Source: Palsa-147 sp049279675 (lineage in GTDB: Bacteria > Acidobacteriota > Terriglobia > Acidiferrales > UBA7541). From it: 64,000 nt of DNA. Every line of letters starts with the position of its first letter. The stretch's first letter is position 1. Below the pieces are notes generated by a model that had not been told where the DNA came from, did no database searches, and saw only the letters and a list, made by a program, of their open reading frames with translations. The stretch is taken from the NCBI GenBank assembly GCA_049279675.1, contig JBAPOP010000154.1, positions 6,123 to 70,122 on the forward strand. Direction: 5' to 3'. A program made the position numbers and the translations under genes. This document shows positions 8,218-16,780 of this stretch, piece after piece.

Positions 8218-9573
8218 ATGAAGATCACACTCATTGGAGCAGCGGGGGTTAGGACTCCGCTCCTGGTACACGGCCTGGCGGGTCTTGACGGCAAAGTGCA
8301 ACTCGACGAACTAGCATTTTGGGATACCGATCCAGATCGCCTGAAAATCGTGAAGAGAGTCGCGGAAGCAATGGGCAAGCGAAGCGGAATTCGCGCGCGG
8401 CTCAAAGCCTATTCCAGCCCCGAGGGGGCGCTTGACGGAGCGGATTACGTTATTTCTAGCATCCGCGTGGGCGGAAACGACGCACGAGTCAAAGACGAGA
8501 CGATTGCATTGGCGCACGGGCTCGTCGGCCAGGAAACTTTGGGTGCCGGCGGATTTGCATGCGCGATGCGCAATCTTGCGGCGATGCTGGAATACGCCCA
8601 CTTGATAGAGCGCGTGGCTCCGCGCGCGACGATGATCAATTTCACAAATCCGGTTGGAATTATTTCCCAGGGACTCTTGAATCACTCCAGCGTCAATGTA
8701 ATTGGTGTTTGCGATACGCCGCTCGAAACGTTCGAAGCCATCGCCCATGCCCTGGATCGAAGCCCATTTGGACTGAAATTCGACTATCTCGGATTGAATC
8801 ATTTAGGTTGGGTGCGGTCCATCCGAGACGAGAAGAGCGGGGAATTGCTTCCCAAAGTGCTATCTTCTCACGAGATCATTCAGAAATGTTACCGACACGG
8901 GCTTTTTCCGCCAGAATTTATTCAAAAGTTGGGTTTGCTCCCCACCGAGTATCTCTATTTCTATTACTTTCCGCAGGCGGCATACAAGAATACGAAGCAA
9001 AGCGGACAATCGCGCGCCCAGGCGATCGCAGGAATGAACACGCGGTTATTTCAGAAGTTGGGGCGGGCTTCTGATTCGGAATTGATTGAAATTTATGAGA
9101 GCTACCTGCGTGAACGAAACGCCTCTTACTTCAGCATCGAGGCAACCGCAGGCAAACGACGCAGAGAGAATCAGGAACTCTACTCGGAGTTTTCGGGTTA
9201 CGAACGGATCGCGCTGCTGGTGCTGCAGGCTCTGCATTCGGAGACGCCGTCGCTGATTCCTCTTACGGTTCGCAACGGCAAAGCTCTCGAGGATCTCGAC
9301 GCCGATGACGCGGTCGAGCTACCGTGCGAAGTCTCCTCGCGCGGCGTCCAGGCGCCTTCAGTTGGGCGCGCGCCGGAAGCCGTTCGTTCCTTGCTGCTTC
9401 AAGTAAAAGAGTACGAGCGCCTCACGGTGCGCGCTTCGGTGGAACACTCACGCGCGATGGCGCTCGCCGCTCTCGAGAAAAATCCCTTGGTTGGCAAGCC
9501 CGAGGTAGCTCGAGACGTGTTGGCGGAATACGTTCACGCGTTCGGACAGCAGATGAAGCTTCAAGCTGCTTAG
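8218..9573 (+). CDS. Glycoside hydrolase family 4 (6-phospho-beta-glucosidase-like)
   Basis: The 451-residue protein has the GH4 architecture. An N-terminal NAD-binding strand (MKITLIGAAGVRTP) leads into a Rossmann fold, then NFTNPVGI at residues 141-148, a conserved Cys165 in GVCDTP and His195 in GLNHLGW as likely Mn ligands. GH4 enzymes cleave glycosides by a redox-elimination route using NAD and a divalent metal, acting inside the cell and often on phosphorylated disaccharides. The GVCDTP context is closer to the 6-phospho-beta-glucosidase branch than to alpha-galactosidases. No PTS genes are in the window, so the phosphorylation state of the substrate is uncertain. It follows the PfkB kinase by 80 bases and probably shares its promoter. 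Confidence 0.85.
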   Translation: MKITLIGAAGVRTPLLVHGLAGLDGKVQLDELAFWDTDPDRLKIVKRVAEAMGKRSGIRARLKAYSSPEGALDGADYVISSIRVGGNDARVKDETIALAHGLVGQETLGAGGFACAMRNLAAMLEYAHLIERVAPRATMINFTNPVGIISQGLLNHSSVNVIGVCDTPLETFEAIAHALDRSPFGLKFDYLGLNHLGWVRSIRDEKSGELLPKVLSSHEIIQKCYRHGLFPPEFIQKLGLLPTEYLYFYYFPQAAYKNTKQSGQSRAQAIAGMNTRLFQKLGRASDSELIEIYESYLRERNASYFSIEATAGKRRRENQELYSEFSGYERIALLVLQALHSETPSLIPLTVRNGKALEDLDADDAVELPCEVSSRGVQAPSVGRAPEAVRSLLLQVKEYERLTVRASVEHSRAMALAALEKNPLVGKPEVARDVLAEYVHAFGQQMKLQAA

Positions 9574-9647
9574 TCCGAATCGATTTGCCGACGCAAAAAG
9601 TCGGATCCCCATCGATCTTCGGACGGCTTACGGTCGTCCGATTCTGG

Positions 9648-10604
9648 TCAGTCGCTTGCGAACGCGCGTAGATTCGCGGATTCAAGTTTGGACATGACGG
9701 TTTTCAAATAGCTCAAGCTGGCGCGCATGTTCTCGACTGGCGGAACAGCCGTCTTCCCGTAGATCACATCTTGTTCCACGATCGCCCAGCCTGAATATCG
9801 GCTATCGGCAAGGTGGCGAAAAAAGCTTTCGAAATCGATGCAGCCGCTGCCAATTTGGGAGAAAACCCCGGCGCCGATCGCTTGTTCGAAATTAAGCTTT
9901 TTGCGCCGAGCCTCTCCAAGAACGCGCGGGTCTATGTCTTTGATGTGTACGTAGTGCAGGGCGGAACGATACTTTTGCGCCTCCTCCACGGGATCACCGC
10001 CGCCGTAAACGCAGTGCCCGGTATCAAGGCACAGACCAACCTGGGTGCCGGCAAGCGCCTCGAACAGCGCTTCCACCTCCATCGGAGTTTCCACAAACGT
10101 AGCGACATGAGGGTGAAACACCACGCGCAAACCGAAATCCGCAGCAGCGTGTTCGACTTGACGAATGACTGTTCCGACTAACTTCCATTGTTCGGCGCTC
10201 AATGATTTGCTTCCGTCGACAGGAACACGTCCCGCAATTTTCCGCCGTTCGGGAGTCTGGCGGTCAGCCAGAACGAGTATCTTGGCTCCTAACGCAGCGA
10301 GAAGTGCGCCAACTTTCCGAACTTGCTCGATAACTGCTTCCACTTGCAAAGGATCAGTGATCGGAACTGGAACGAAAGAGGAAAGCATCGTCAGCCCGAA
10401 GCGCTCCAACGTCTTCTTCAAAACTGCGGGATCAGTGGGGAAGTAACCATAGGGTCCTAATTCCGCCCCGGTATACCCGGAGGAGACAATTTCTTGAAGA
10501 ACTTGTTCGTACGGTTGCTGTTCCCATGCCGGGCCCGGATCATCCTGCACGCCCCAACTGACGGGGGCTGATGCAAAATGGATTCGTTCGGAGAGATTAT
10601 CCAT
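9648..10604 (-). CDS. Sugar phosphate isomerase/epimerase, IolE-like
   Basis: The 318-residue protein is an AP-endonuclease-2-type TIM barrel, the fold shared by inosose dehydratase IolE, hydroxypyruvate isomerase and ketose epimerases. The N-terminus FASAPVSWGV and the early GYTGAELGPYGYFPTDP resemble IolE. Probable metal ligands lie in FHPHVATFVETP, LCLDTGHCVYGG, YVHIKDID and AIVEQD. It is the last gene of a minus-strand set: the Gfo/Idh/MocA gene ends in TAA immediately before this ATG (TAAATG). With IolB- and IolG-like neighbours it is probably an inosose dehydratase or a related epimerase. Confidence 0.75.
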   Translation of the reverse strand: MDNLSERIHFASAPVSWGVQDDPGPAWEQQPYEQVLQEIVSSGYTGAELGPYGYFPTDPAVLKKTLERFGLTMLSSFVPVPITDPLQVEAVIEQVRKVGALLAALGAKILVLADRQTPERRKIAGRVPVDGSKSLSAEQWKLVGTVIRQVEHAAADFGLRVVFHPHVATFVETPMEVEALFEALAGTQVGLCLDTGHCVYGGGDPVEEAQKYRSALHYVHIKDIDPRVLGEARRKKLNFEQAIGAGVFSQIGSGCIDFESFFRHLADSRYSGWAIVEQDVIYGKTAVPPVENMRASLSYLKTVMSKLESANLRAFASD

Positions 10605-11597
10605 TTAGATTTTCTTCACGAGTGCGCCCAGATGAACCCGCGCGCCTTCCCGCGCGCTCTGATAGCAGGCTTCAATGAGTTCGACGACGTTGTAGCCCTC
10701 CTCAGCGGTGACGGGCGCCGGCGATTTGCCTTCGAGGGCGTCAACGAAAAGCCGATCCTCTTCGACGTAACCCCATTTCTCATGCATGGTCGCGAGGGAA
10801 AAATCATAAGTGGTCGTGCGAGTTTCCAGTCCATTCGTGAATGAGATCTTTTCCATTTCGAAAGTCTCGTACGTCGAATGTTTCCCGTACACCTCAAATC
10901 GTTCGAAAGGAAAATGCCAACTGGCGTGCGCGTAAGTCTTCATCGTTGCCTGCAAGCCGGATTGAAAGCTGATCAAGATGGAAAAATCGTCAAGCTCGCC
11001 ATGCTCTTGAGCGCGCGCCGCCACTTCCACCCAATCGACTTTTCCAAAGAAATAGGTCATCAAATCGAACATGTGCACCGGCGTTTCGTAGAGAAAGCCG
11101 CCGGTGAGCTTGGCGTTCCAAACCCACGGCGGGTTAACCAACTCGCCGCGGTTCATCTTGGCGTGAACGGAGAGCGGCCGGAGTTCGTTCTTGTCAATCG
11201 CGGCCTTTAGAACCTTGTAGACCGGCGCAAACCGGCGGTTGTGGCCCACCTGATAGACAACTCCCGATCGGACAGCTCGGTCGCGGAGCTTCGTGGCGGA
11301 CTCCAGATTCAAGGCGAATGGCTTCTCGCAAAAAACATTTTTCCCGGCTCCCAGCACTTGCATTGCGACTTCTTCGTGAGTCGTGTTCGGAGTGCAGACG
11401 AAGACGGCATCAGATTCTTTGAACAGCTCTTCGAGCGATCGTGCGGGCTGACCGCCAAATTTGACCGCCATTGCCTGGGCGCGAGGCCCATCTACGTCAA
11501 AAAAACTCTGAAGCTTGACGCGGGAATCCTTTGCCAGGATAGCTGCGTGTATATTTGCGATACCTCCGGCTCCAACGATTCCGATCTTATGCGTCAT
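10605..11597 (-). CDS. Gfo/Idh/MocA oxidoreductase, inositol dehydrogenase-like
   Basis: The 330-residue NAD(P)-dependent dehydrogenase has the N-terminal dinucleotide motif GIVGAGGIA (residues 6-14). The family motif CEKPFALN follows, with catalytic EKP at 91-93, and the C-terminal beta-sheet substrate domain has a His near VHMFDLMTYF. The family includes inositol 2-dehydrogenase (IolG), glucose-fructose oxidoreductase and others. GAAGGAGA precedes the ATG by seven bases. It is downstream of the IolB-like gene and directly abuts the IolE-like gene, so an inositol- or hexose-oxidising role is inferred. Exact substrate cannot be read from the sequence. Confidence 0.8.
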   Translation of the reverse strand: MTHKIGIVGAGGIANIHAAILAKDSRVKLQSFFDVDGPRAQAMAVKFGGQPARSLEELFKESDAVFVCTPNTTHEEVAMQVLGAGKNVFCEKPFALNLESATKLRDRAVRSGVVYQVGHNRRFAPVYKVLKAAIDKNELRPLSVHAKMNRGELVNPPWVWNAKLTGGFLYETPVHMFDLMTYFFGKVDWVEVAARAQEHGELDDFSILISFQSGLQATMKTYAHASWHFPFERFEVYGKHSTYETFEMEKISFTNGLETRTTTYDFSLATMHEKWGYVEEDRLFVDALEGKSPAPVTAEEGYNVVELIEACYQSAREGARVHLGALVKKI

Positions 11598-11723
11598 TGC
11601 TGACTTCTCCTTCCCGGCCCCGTATTGCGTCGCGAAAAATCCGTGTCCCTGTCCTGCTCCCAGCCCCCCGCGCCAGTATTATCGCGATTTCGAGTAGCAG
11701 GCCCGCGGCATCGAATGCCCGGA

Positions 11724-12605
11724 CTACGAATTTCGTTCCGACGCGCCGACGCGAACCAACGGCACGCGGGGATCGCGCTCCAATCCTGTTTTGCGGAGGT
11801 GCGCGTAGCGCGGATCGTCGCTCGCAGCCATTGAACGGGCGCTCCCGGCGAGCACGTTCAGGTAGTACACGTCATATCCGTGCGCGGCGACCACGGGATG
11901 GTAGCCATCCTTAATCAAGACGAGGTCGCCATCGACGAGGGTCAACGTGTTGTCACGCGTTCCTGCGGCGTCGTACAGGCGTTGGAATGCGTATCCTTCG
12001 GGTTTGCTGATCCTGTAGTAGTAGGTCTCGTCGAGGTCGACCTCCGCCGGAGGATTGTGGACGTCGTGCTTATGGGGAGGATAGCTCGACCAATTTCCGC
12101 TGGGCGTATAGACCTCGCAGAGCAAGAGCTTGTCGGCGGGGAATTCCGGGCGAATGACATCGACAATCTGACGAGTGCAATTTCCTCCGCCGCGAATTTC
12201 CTCGCGGCAATCCGCTGGAGTAATGATTCGAGGGCTGACTCGAGCGGAGGAGGGAGCGCGGCAGTCCGCCAATTCACAAGTGGTGATCGCAGAAATTTCA
12301 AAAGGCGTGCGGCTCGGTAGATATACGGCGTACGGATAGCCGCTGAAGACGTCCTTACGTCCGCCGATCTCGCGGGGCCCGTCGCCCCAGTCGATTGTTG
12401 CCCGCCCTCCGAGAATCACGAGTGCGGCTTCTTCGTCGCGCGTGTCGCTCTGCCAATACTGTCCGGCAATCAGCCGGCGCACTGAGAAATTGATCGTCTT
12501 CCAGTTGGCTCGCTCGCGTGTAACAGAAATGAGTACTCCGGATTTGTCGTCCGCGACCTTGGCCGGATGAATCAATACCTCCTGAGCGTAAGAAGTTTCA
12601 GCCAT
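11724..12605 (-). CDS. iolB: 5-deoxy-glucuronate isomerase, IolB
   Basis: The 293-residue bicupin matches the IolB/KduI family. The C-terminal cupin carries metal ligands in YPPHKHD (His178, His180) and Glu193 in DLDETYYY, and the family tail DGYHPVVAAHGYDVYYLNVLAG is complete. IolB converts 5-deoxy-glucuronate to 2-deoxy-5-keto-gluconate in myo-inositol degradation. GGGAGG precedes the ATG by a normal distance. It is first in a minus-strand set with IolG- and IolE-like genes; 126 bases separate it from the next. IolD, the ring-opening hydrolase that makes its substrate, is not in this window. Confidence 0.85.
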   Translation of the reverse strand: MAETSYAQEVLIHPAKVADDKSGVLISVTRERANWKTINFSVRRLIAGQYWQSDTRDEEAALVILGGRATIDWGDGPREIGGRKDVFSGYPYAVYLPSRTPFEISAITTCELADCRAPSSARVSPRIITPADCREEIRGGGNCTRQIVDVIRPEFPADKLLLCEVYTPSGNWSSYPPHKHDVHNPPAEVDLDETYYYRISKPEGYAFQRLYDAAGTRDNTLTLVDGDLVLIKDGYHPVVAAHGYDVYYLNVLAGSARSMAASDDPRYAHLRKTGLERDPRVPLVRVGASERNS

Positions 12606-12689
12606 GTCTACCTCCCGGGGGAACCGACACGTGGACGCTGAACATAATCCTGAAGGGCGTTTGCTCCGAACCGGTATCGGAAACAGACT

Positions 12690-12731
12690 TGCTCAAAAGA
12701 AAACGCGGGAGCGGCTCTCGCCGCTCCCGCG
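12690..12731 (-). terminator. Rho-independent terminator of the TonB receptor gene
   Basis: A perfect 12-bp GC-rich stem (704-715 with 720-731 of the 12-kb block) with a TCTC-type four-base loop is followed on the minus strand by TTTTCTTTTGAGC. It begins eight bases after the receptor stop codon and separates that gene from iolB, implying iolB has its own promoter. Confidence 0.85.
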
Positions 12732-12738
12732 CAGGGAA

Positions 12739-15700
12739 CTAGAAATACAGCTTCAGTGCGAACTGGATTTCACGAGGATCACCCGGTCCGCCCGAATCGG
12801 TACCCAAAGTCGGCGTGATCGTGTTGGAAACTTTGCCAAACGAACCCAGACTGCCTTGGGAATAGCTCGCATTTGGATTTGCGAAGTTGGGATGATTGAA
12901 GGCATTGAAGAATTCAGTCCTGAATTGCAGCTGATATCGTTCCGTAAACTTAAATTGTTTGAACAGACTCAGGTCCCACATCTGGATTCCGGGACCGTGA
13001 TACGGATAGGGTGTACAGGTCCCGAACTGTCCTGGACCGGGCTGCGCAAACGCCGCCGGATTGATATAAAAGCCCGTGGTTGTGTACAGTTTGTGGTTGG
13101 TCGTCGCGCCCGCGAAGGCATCGCCTATACAATCCGCGTAAAGTGAATTGTGACCGTCCACCACGCCATCGTTGTTGGCAGAGACTTGAAAGGGACTCCC
13201 GGTCTGTTCCGTTACGATCCCGTTGAATTGCCATCCTCCCAACCAGCGACTGGCGAAATTATCGCCGTTCATGTAGGGTTTCCCCTGACCGACCGGCAAC
13301 TCCCACAAGAAACTCCCCACGAAACGGCTGCGAATGTCGAGAATTGAATTGCCCATCTCCGCAGCGTAATCATACGAGTTTTGAGGATACAGTCCGGACG
13401 TCAAGTGGTCGGTGAAATTGGCGAGACCGTGCGCGTAGGTGTATCCCAAGTTGAAACTCAAGCCATGGGACATCCTTTGCCGCAACGCAAGCTCGATCGA
13501 GTTGTAGTCCGTATTCCCATCATAGGTCGCAGTTTCAAGGTTTCCATCGGTGGTATTGTTTGAGCAACCGGAGCCATTAAATGTGTCGACTGGGCCTGTT
13601 GCCGTGGTCAAGTTGGGATAGGGGTACTGCAAAATCGGACAGCCCGTGTCGAAGCCCGTGATCATCGGCTGGTTATAGTCACGCAGCCTGTCCTCTTTGC
13701 GGCCCCAATTGCCAACGTATGTGGCCGCCAGCACGGTGTTGCCGGCAACCTGGTATTCGAGTCCGAAGCTCGTCTGCTCAACGTACGGAGTGCGTTGATT
13801 CGGATCCTGGGCGCGTATTTGCAGCTGAGTCAAATTGACTGCCGTGGACTGAGTAAGGGAAGTGGGTATCCCATTCTGTAGCTGGAAGACGGTGCTGGAT
13901 GGGCTGAAGTCTGCGATGTTGGTATCGATAAAGAACGGCGGGTTGAGCTGGAGCAGGGCTTCCGAGCCTATCCGGTTCACGTGCTGATAGAAAACTCCGT
14001 ATCCGCCTCGCCAAACGAGGCGCGGCAGCATCTGGTAAGCAAAGCCAAGACGCGGCGCGAAATTACGCAGATCTGGATGAATCAGCGCCCGATTATACCA
14101 ACCGGTCGCGTTGCTCGCCGCAGTGATAATTTCCCCGCCATTCGCCGGCGAGAAGTTCGAGGTCTGGTTACGCCGATCTATGAGCGGAGCGAAAAGCTCA
14201 TAGCGAAGACCGTAAGTAAGGGTAAGTTTGGAAGTCGTTCTCCAGGTGTCCATGGCATAGAAGGAGTGTCCCGGTTGGAAATAATGGACTACGTGGGGAG
14301 TTGTATAAAACGCGTCGTCTACGTCTCCAAGCACCAAATCAGGCAGGCCAAACCCGAAACCGGCGGCGACAGATCCGCCTTCATAAAAAAGAGCTTCAGG
14401 TGCTTCTATGTCGAAGAAATTGTCCGTCCGCCTGAGGTATTGATACCCGAACTTGAAACTGTGACTGCCTTTCAACCAATTCAGGTTCTCAACGAGGTTC
14501 CAAGCTTGCGAAATCTGGTACTGAGGCCGCCAGCCCGCCGATCCCATGTTCACCAGGCCGTTGAACTGGAACGCAGGAAGGCCAGCGTCGTTCGGACCTG
14601 GCGGGACTCCCGACAAACCGATAGCGGACTCGGCCTGAGAACTGCCGAGTGTTAATCCCAGAGGATCGCTATGCGCGTAGTCACGGCTGAAGCCGAAACG
14701 CAGGTCGTTGACCAACGAGTTCGAGAGTGTGTGCGTCCAACCCAGCGCGAGTGATTGCTGGTGCCAGCGATACTGTGTTGCGAATTCGCCGTTGCCGATC
14801 AAGGGATTGCTGGTCCACAAAGGGTCCTGGCGGTTCACATGGCGATAGCTGTAGCTTCCGAAGATTTGATCCTTCGAACTCATGTTGTAGTCGATACGCG
14901 CGTCCAAGGAATTTTGGTCATTGGGAATTGAGGTCGGAAATACGTAGTTGCCCGCTCCCGTCCAGCTCCCCGGTGTTCCTTCGGCGGCCACCGCGGCCGG
15001 GAGATTCGGAACCGCTGTGCCAGCGACCAAGGCCAAAAACTTCTGCGCGACGGGATCGAAGCATCCCGCCTGAACAATATTTCCGACAAAGCAATTGGCC
15101 TGGCTGGTGATCCCTATTGGATTGGTCAAAGCAAAGGGCAATTCCGTAAAATTGCCCTGGTCCATCAGCGGTGTGGGAACCGTGCTTAGTTCGGTAGTGC
15201 CATCTCGGCTGGTGAAGCGTGCGAGATCGCCAAAGAAAAACAGTTTGTCCTTCACGATCGGGCCGCCGATCGTTCCCCCGAATTGATTCTGGCTGAAGCC
15301 GCCGCGCGGATCACCGGCCACATTGTTGATCCACGTGTTCGCATTCAGAACCTTATTCCGGAAGAACTCGTACAGATCTCCGTGGTAGCCATTGGTGCCG
15401 GACTTGATGGTGGCATTGACCACAGCTCCCGCGGAATTACCGAATTCAGCGGAGTAAGTGCGCGTCTGAATCTTGAACTCTTGCAGCGCATCGGGAGGCG
15501 GCTGCACAACTTGCACCGAAGCTTCCTGCAGGTTTTCCGAGAACGAGTTATTGTCGATACCGTTCAGCACGAAATTATTTTGGAGTTGAGAGTTCCCGTT
15601 TGCGCTGAACAGGTCTGTCGCGAAGTTACCCGACGGTGGCGAAAGCCTAATTACGCCGGGTTCCAATAGCGCCAAATCAGCATAGCGTCGTCCGTTCAAA

Positions 15701-16161
15701 GGAAGGTCATTGATGTGCTGAGAATTCACGACACTTCCCACATCGGCTGTTTGAGTTTGCAAAATCGGCTCGCGAGCCTCTACCACTACCTGTTGCTTTA
15801 CGGAGCCAACCTTCAAAGTGAAATCAATCGAGAGATGGTCCTGCACGTGGACTTCGACGTCGTCTCGCAAAGCACTTCCAAATCCGTCGGCGCTCGCTTC
15901 CACGGAATATGTGCCGGGGATCAATGTCAGAACCTGATATTCGCCCGCGCTGTCGACGGGGGTGGTGGAGACGACTCCCGTAGCCTTATTCGTGATCGTG
16001 ACGGTTGCCTTCGCTATTACGGCACCGGACGGGTCTTGAACGCGACCGGCAATCGCGCCGCGGTCGATTTGTCCAAACGCAGGCAGAGCAGAAACCGCGA
16101 GCAACGCCACAACCACGATTGCCCAATCCAGCAATCTCCAAGCTCTCATTCCTCGATTCAT
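12739..16161 (-). CDS. TonB-dependent receptor, Oar-like, carboxypeptidase-regulatory domain
   Basis: The 1140-residue outer-membrane protein has a signal peptide and then a carboxypeptidase-regulatory-like domain (GAIAGRVQDPSGAVIAKATV, PGTYSVEASADGF) at about 30-110. A plug domain with LPLNGRRYADLALLEPGV follows, then a long beta-barrel ending in the aromatic FALKLYF, which is suitable for Bam-dependent insertion. This is the large receptor type abundant in Acidobacteria, probably importing oligosaccharides or other large nutrients by TonB energy. The ATG at 16161 has GGAGG five bases upstream; the upstream GTG at 16173 is part of that Shine-Dalgarno region. A TTGACA/TAATTG promoter overlaps operator B upstream, placing it in the LacI regulon. 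Confidence 0.9.
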   Translation of the reverse strand: MNRGMRAWRLLDWAIVVVALLAVSALPAFGQIDRGAIAGRVQDPSGAVIAKATVTITNKATGVVSTTPVDSAGEYQVLTLIPGTYSVEASADGFGSALRDDVEVHVQDHLSIDFTLKVGSVKQQVVVEAREPILQTQTADVGSVVNSQHINDLPLNGRRYADLALLEPGVIRLSPPSGNFATDLFSANGNSQLQNNFVLNGIDNNSFSENLQEASVQVVQPPPDALQEFKIQTRTYSAEFGNSAGAVVNATIKSGTNGYHGDLYEFFRNKVLNANTWINNVAGDPRGGFSQNQFGGTIGGPIVKDKLFFFGDLARFTSRDGTTELSTVPTPLMDQGNFTELPFALTNPIGITSQANCFVGNIVQAGCFDPVAQKFLALVAGTAVPNLPAAVAAEGTPGSWTGAGNYVFPTSIPNDQNSLDARIDYNMSSKDQIFGSYSYRHVNRQDPLWTSNPLIGNGEFATQYRWHQQSLALGWTHTLSNSLVNDLRFGFSRDYAHSDPLGLTLGSSQAESAIGLSGVPPGPNDAGLPAFQFNGLVNMGSAGWRPQYQISQAWNLVENLNWLKGSHSFKFGYQYLRRTDNFFDIEAPEALFYEGGSVAAGFGFGLPDLVLGDVDDAFYTTPHVVHYFQPGHSFYAMDTWRTTSKLTLTYGLRYELFAPLIDRRNQTSNFSPANGGEIITAASNATGWYNRALIHPDLRNFAPRLGFAYQMLPRLVWRGGYGVFYQHVNRIGSEALLQLNPPFFIDTNIADFSPSSTVFQLQNGIPTSLTQSTAVNLTQLQIRAQDPNQRTPYVEQTSFGLEYQVAGNTVLAATYVGNWGRKEDRLRDYNQPMITGFDTGCPILQYPYPNLTTATGPVDTFNGSGCSNNTTDGNLETATYDGNTDYNSIELALRQRMSHGLSFNLGYTYAHGLANFTDHLTSGLYPQNSYDYAAEMGNSILDIRSRFVGSFLWELPVGQGKPYMNGDNFASRWLGGWQFNGIVTEQTGSPFQVSANNDGVVDGHNSLYADCIGDAFAGATTNHKLYTTTGFYINPAAFAQPGPGQFGTCTPYPYHGPGIQMWDLSLFKQFKFTERYQLQFRTEFFNAFNHPNFANPNASYSQGSLGSFGKVSNTITPTLGTDSGGPGDPREIQFALKLYF

Positions 16162-16451
16162 TCCAGCCTCCACTTTTCAGATTCGACGAGCGGTCTCAAA
16201 CAGCATGACGCGATTTGATTCGAAATCAACGACGCATCCGTCACTCGCATGAAATCAAGAATGGAACCATTACGTACGCTGCGTGCCATCGGCCTAACTG
16301 CAACCGCCGACTCGACGGCGAACCCATTCGCCCCAGCATGCGCGGAATACTAAGCACGCATGCCGAACCACGTCGTCACGAAAAGGGAGGGAGAAAACAT
16401 GGGTACGGTCGCTTCAAAACTGCCCCCAAAGACCCACACCCCCCGAGCGTG

Positions 16452-16465
16452 CCGAAACGATTCGG
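16452..16465. promoter_or_regulatory. LacI-family operator, site B
   Basis: CCGAAACGATTCGG is identical to site A. On the minus strand it lies about 10-23 bases downstream of the predicted transcription start of the receptor gene, a position where a bound repressor would block promoter clearance. Confidence 0.75.
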
Positions 16466-16480
16466 TTTCCGATACCTGGA

Positions 16481-16509
16481 CAATTAACATCCGCAAAAAT
16501 AGTTGTCAA
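16481..16509 (-). promoter_or_regulatory. Sigma-70-like promoter of the TonB receptor gene
   Basis: On the minus strand, a perfect -35 TTGACA (16509-16504) is followed by a 17-bp spacer and the -10-like TAATTG (16486-16481). The predicted start is near 16474, just upstream of operator B. Confidence 0.6.
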
Positions 16510-16597
16510 GCCAATTTTTGAGAAACCTGCTTTCTGCTGCTCAGTTGGGTATATTTGAGAGTATATACCTGCCACGAATCGGCAATCGCTACCGATG

Positions 16598-16611
16598 CCA
16601 AAACGTTTTGG
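16598..16611. promoter_or_regulatory. LacI-family operator, site C
   Basis: CCAAAACGTTTTGG is a perfect 14-bp palindrome, the most symmetrical of the five sites. It ends eight bases before the -35 element of the deacetylase promoter and is followed by TATTTTTG as at site A. Confidence 0.8.
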
Positions 16612-16619
16612 TATTTTTG

Positions 16620-16647
16620 TTGACAACATCTCTTGCGGACGTACAAT
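16620..16647 (+). promoter_or_regulatory. Sigma-70-like promoter of the PIG-L deacetylase gene
   Basis: TTGACA at 16620-16625, a 16-bp spacer and TACAAT at 16642-16647 form a near-consensus promoter directly downstream of operator C. The predicted start is near 16654, giving a leader of about 125 bases. Confidence 0.7.
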
Positions 16648-16780
16648 GCCGTTGCTCCGGCCGAAAATACGGAGGCTCGATGCCGAGCGCCGCAATGTTT
16701 CGTCCAACTCAAAATGCATCGCGTTTTCCATGGTGATGGAATATTTCAGTAGATATTCTGCTTTGCGCAAAGGGGGGAGA

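Larger units (their letters stand above)
16162..16780. other. Divergent regulatory region between TonB receptor and deacetylase
   Basis: No gene is supported in these 619 bases. It carries two LacI-type operators 146 bp apart centre to centre and two outward-facing sigma-70-like promoters. The receptor mRNA would have a leader of about 310 bases and the deacetylase mRNA about 125. The long receptor leader (16162-16474) shows no obvious riboswitch. An open frame starting at 16595 begins inside operator C and is not a credible coding start. Confidence 0.7.

Noticed and set aside
9619..9641. Hairpin TCGGACG/CGTCCGA between the convergent GH4 and IolE-like genes as a terminator
   Set aside because: The stem is short with a nine-base loop and no T-tract on either strand.
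12665..12681. TCCGAACCGGTATCGGA upstream of iolB
   Set aside because: It is a palindrome-like match but has one extra base in the centre and no AAACG core, so I did not assign it to the LacI regulon.
16595..16780. N-terminal extension of the PIG-L frame from ATG 16595
   Set aside because: This start lies within operator C and upstream of the predicted promoter; the signal peptide and strong Shine-Dalgarno place the start at 16781.
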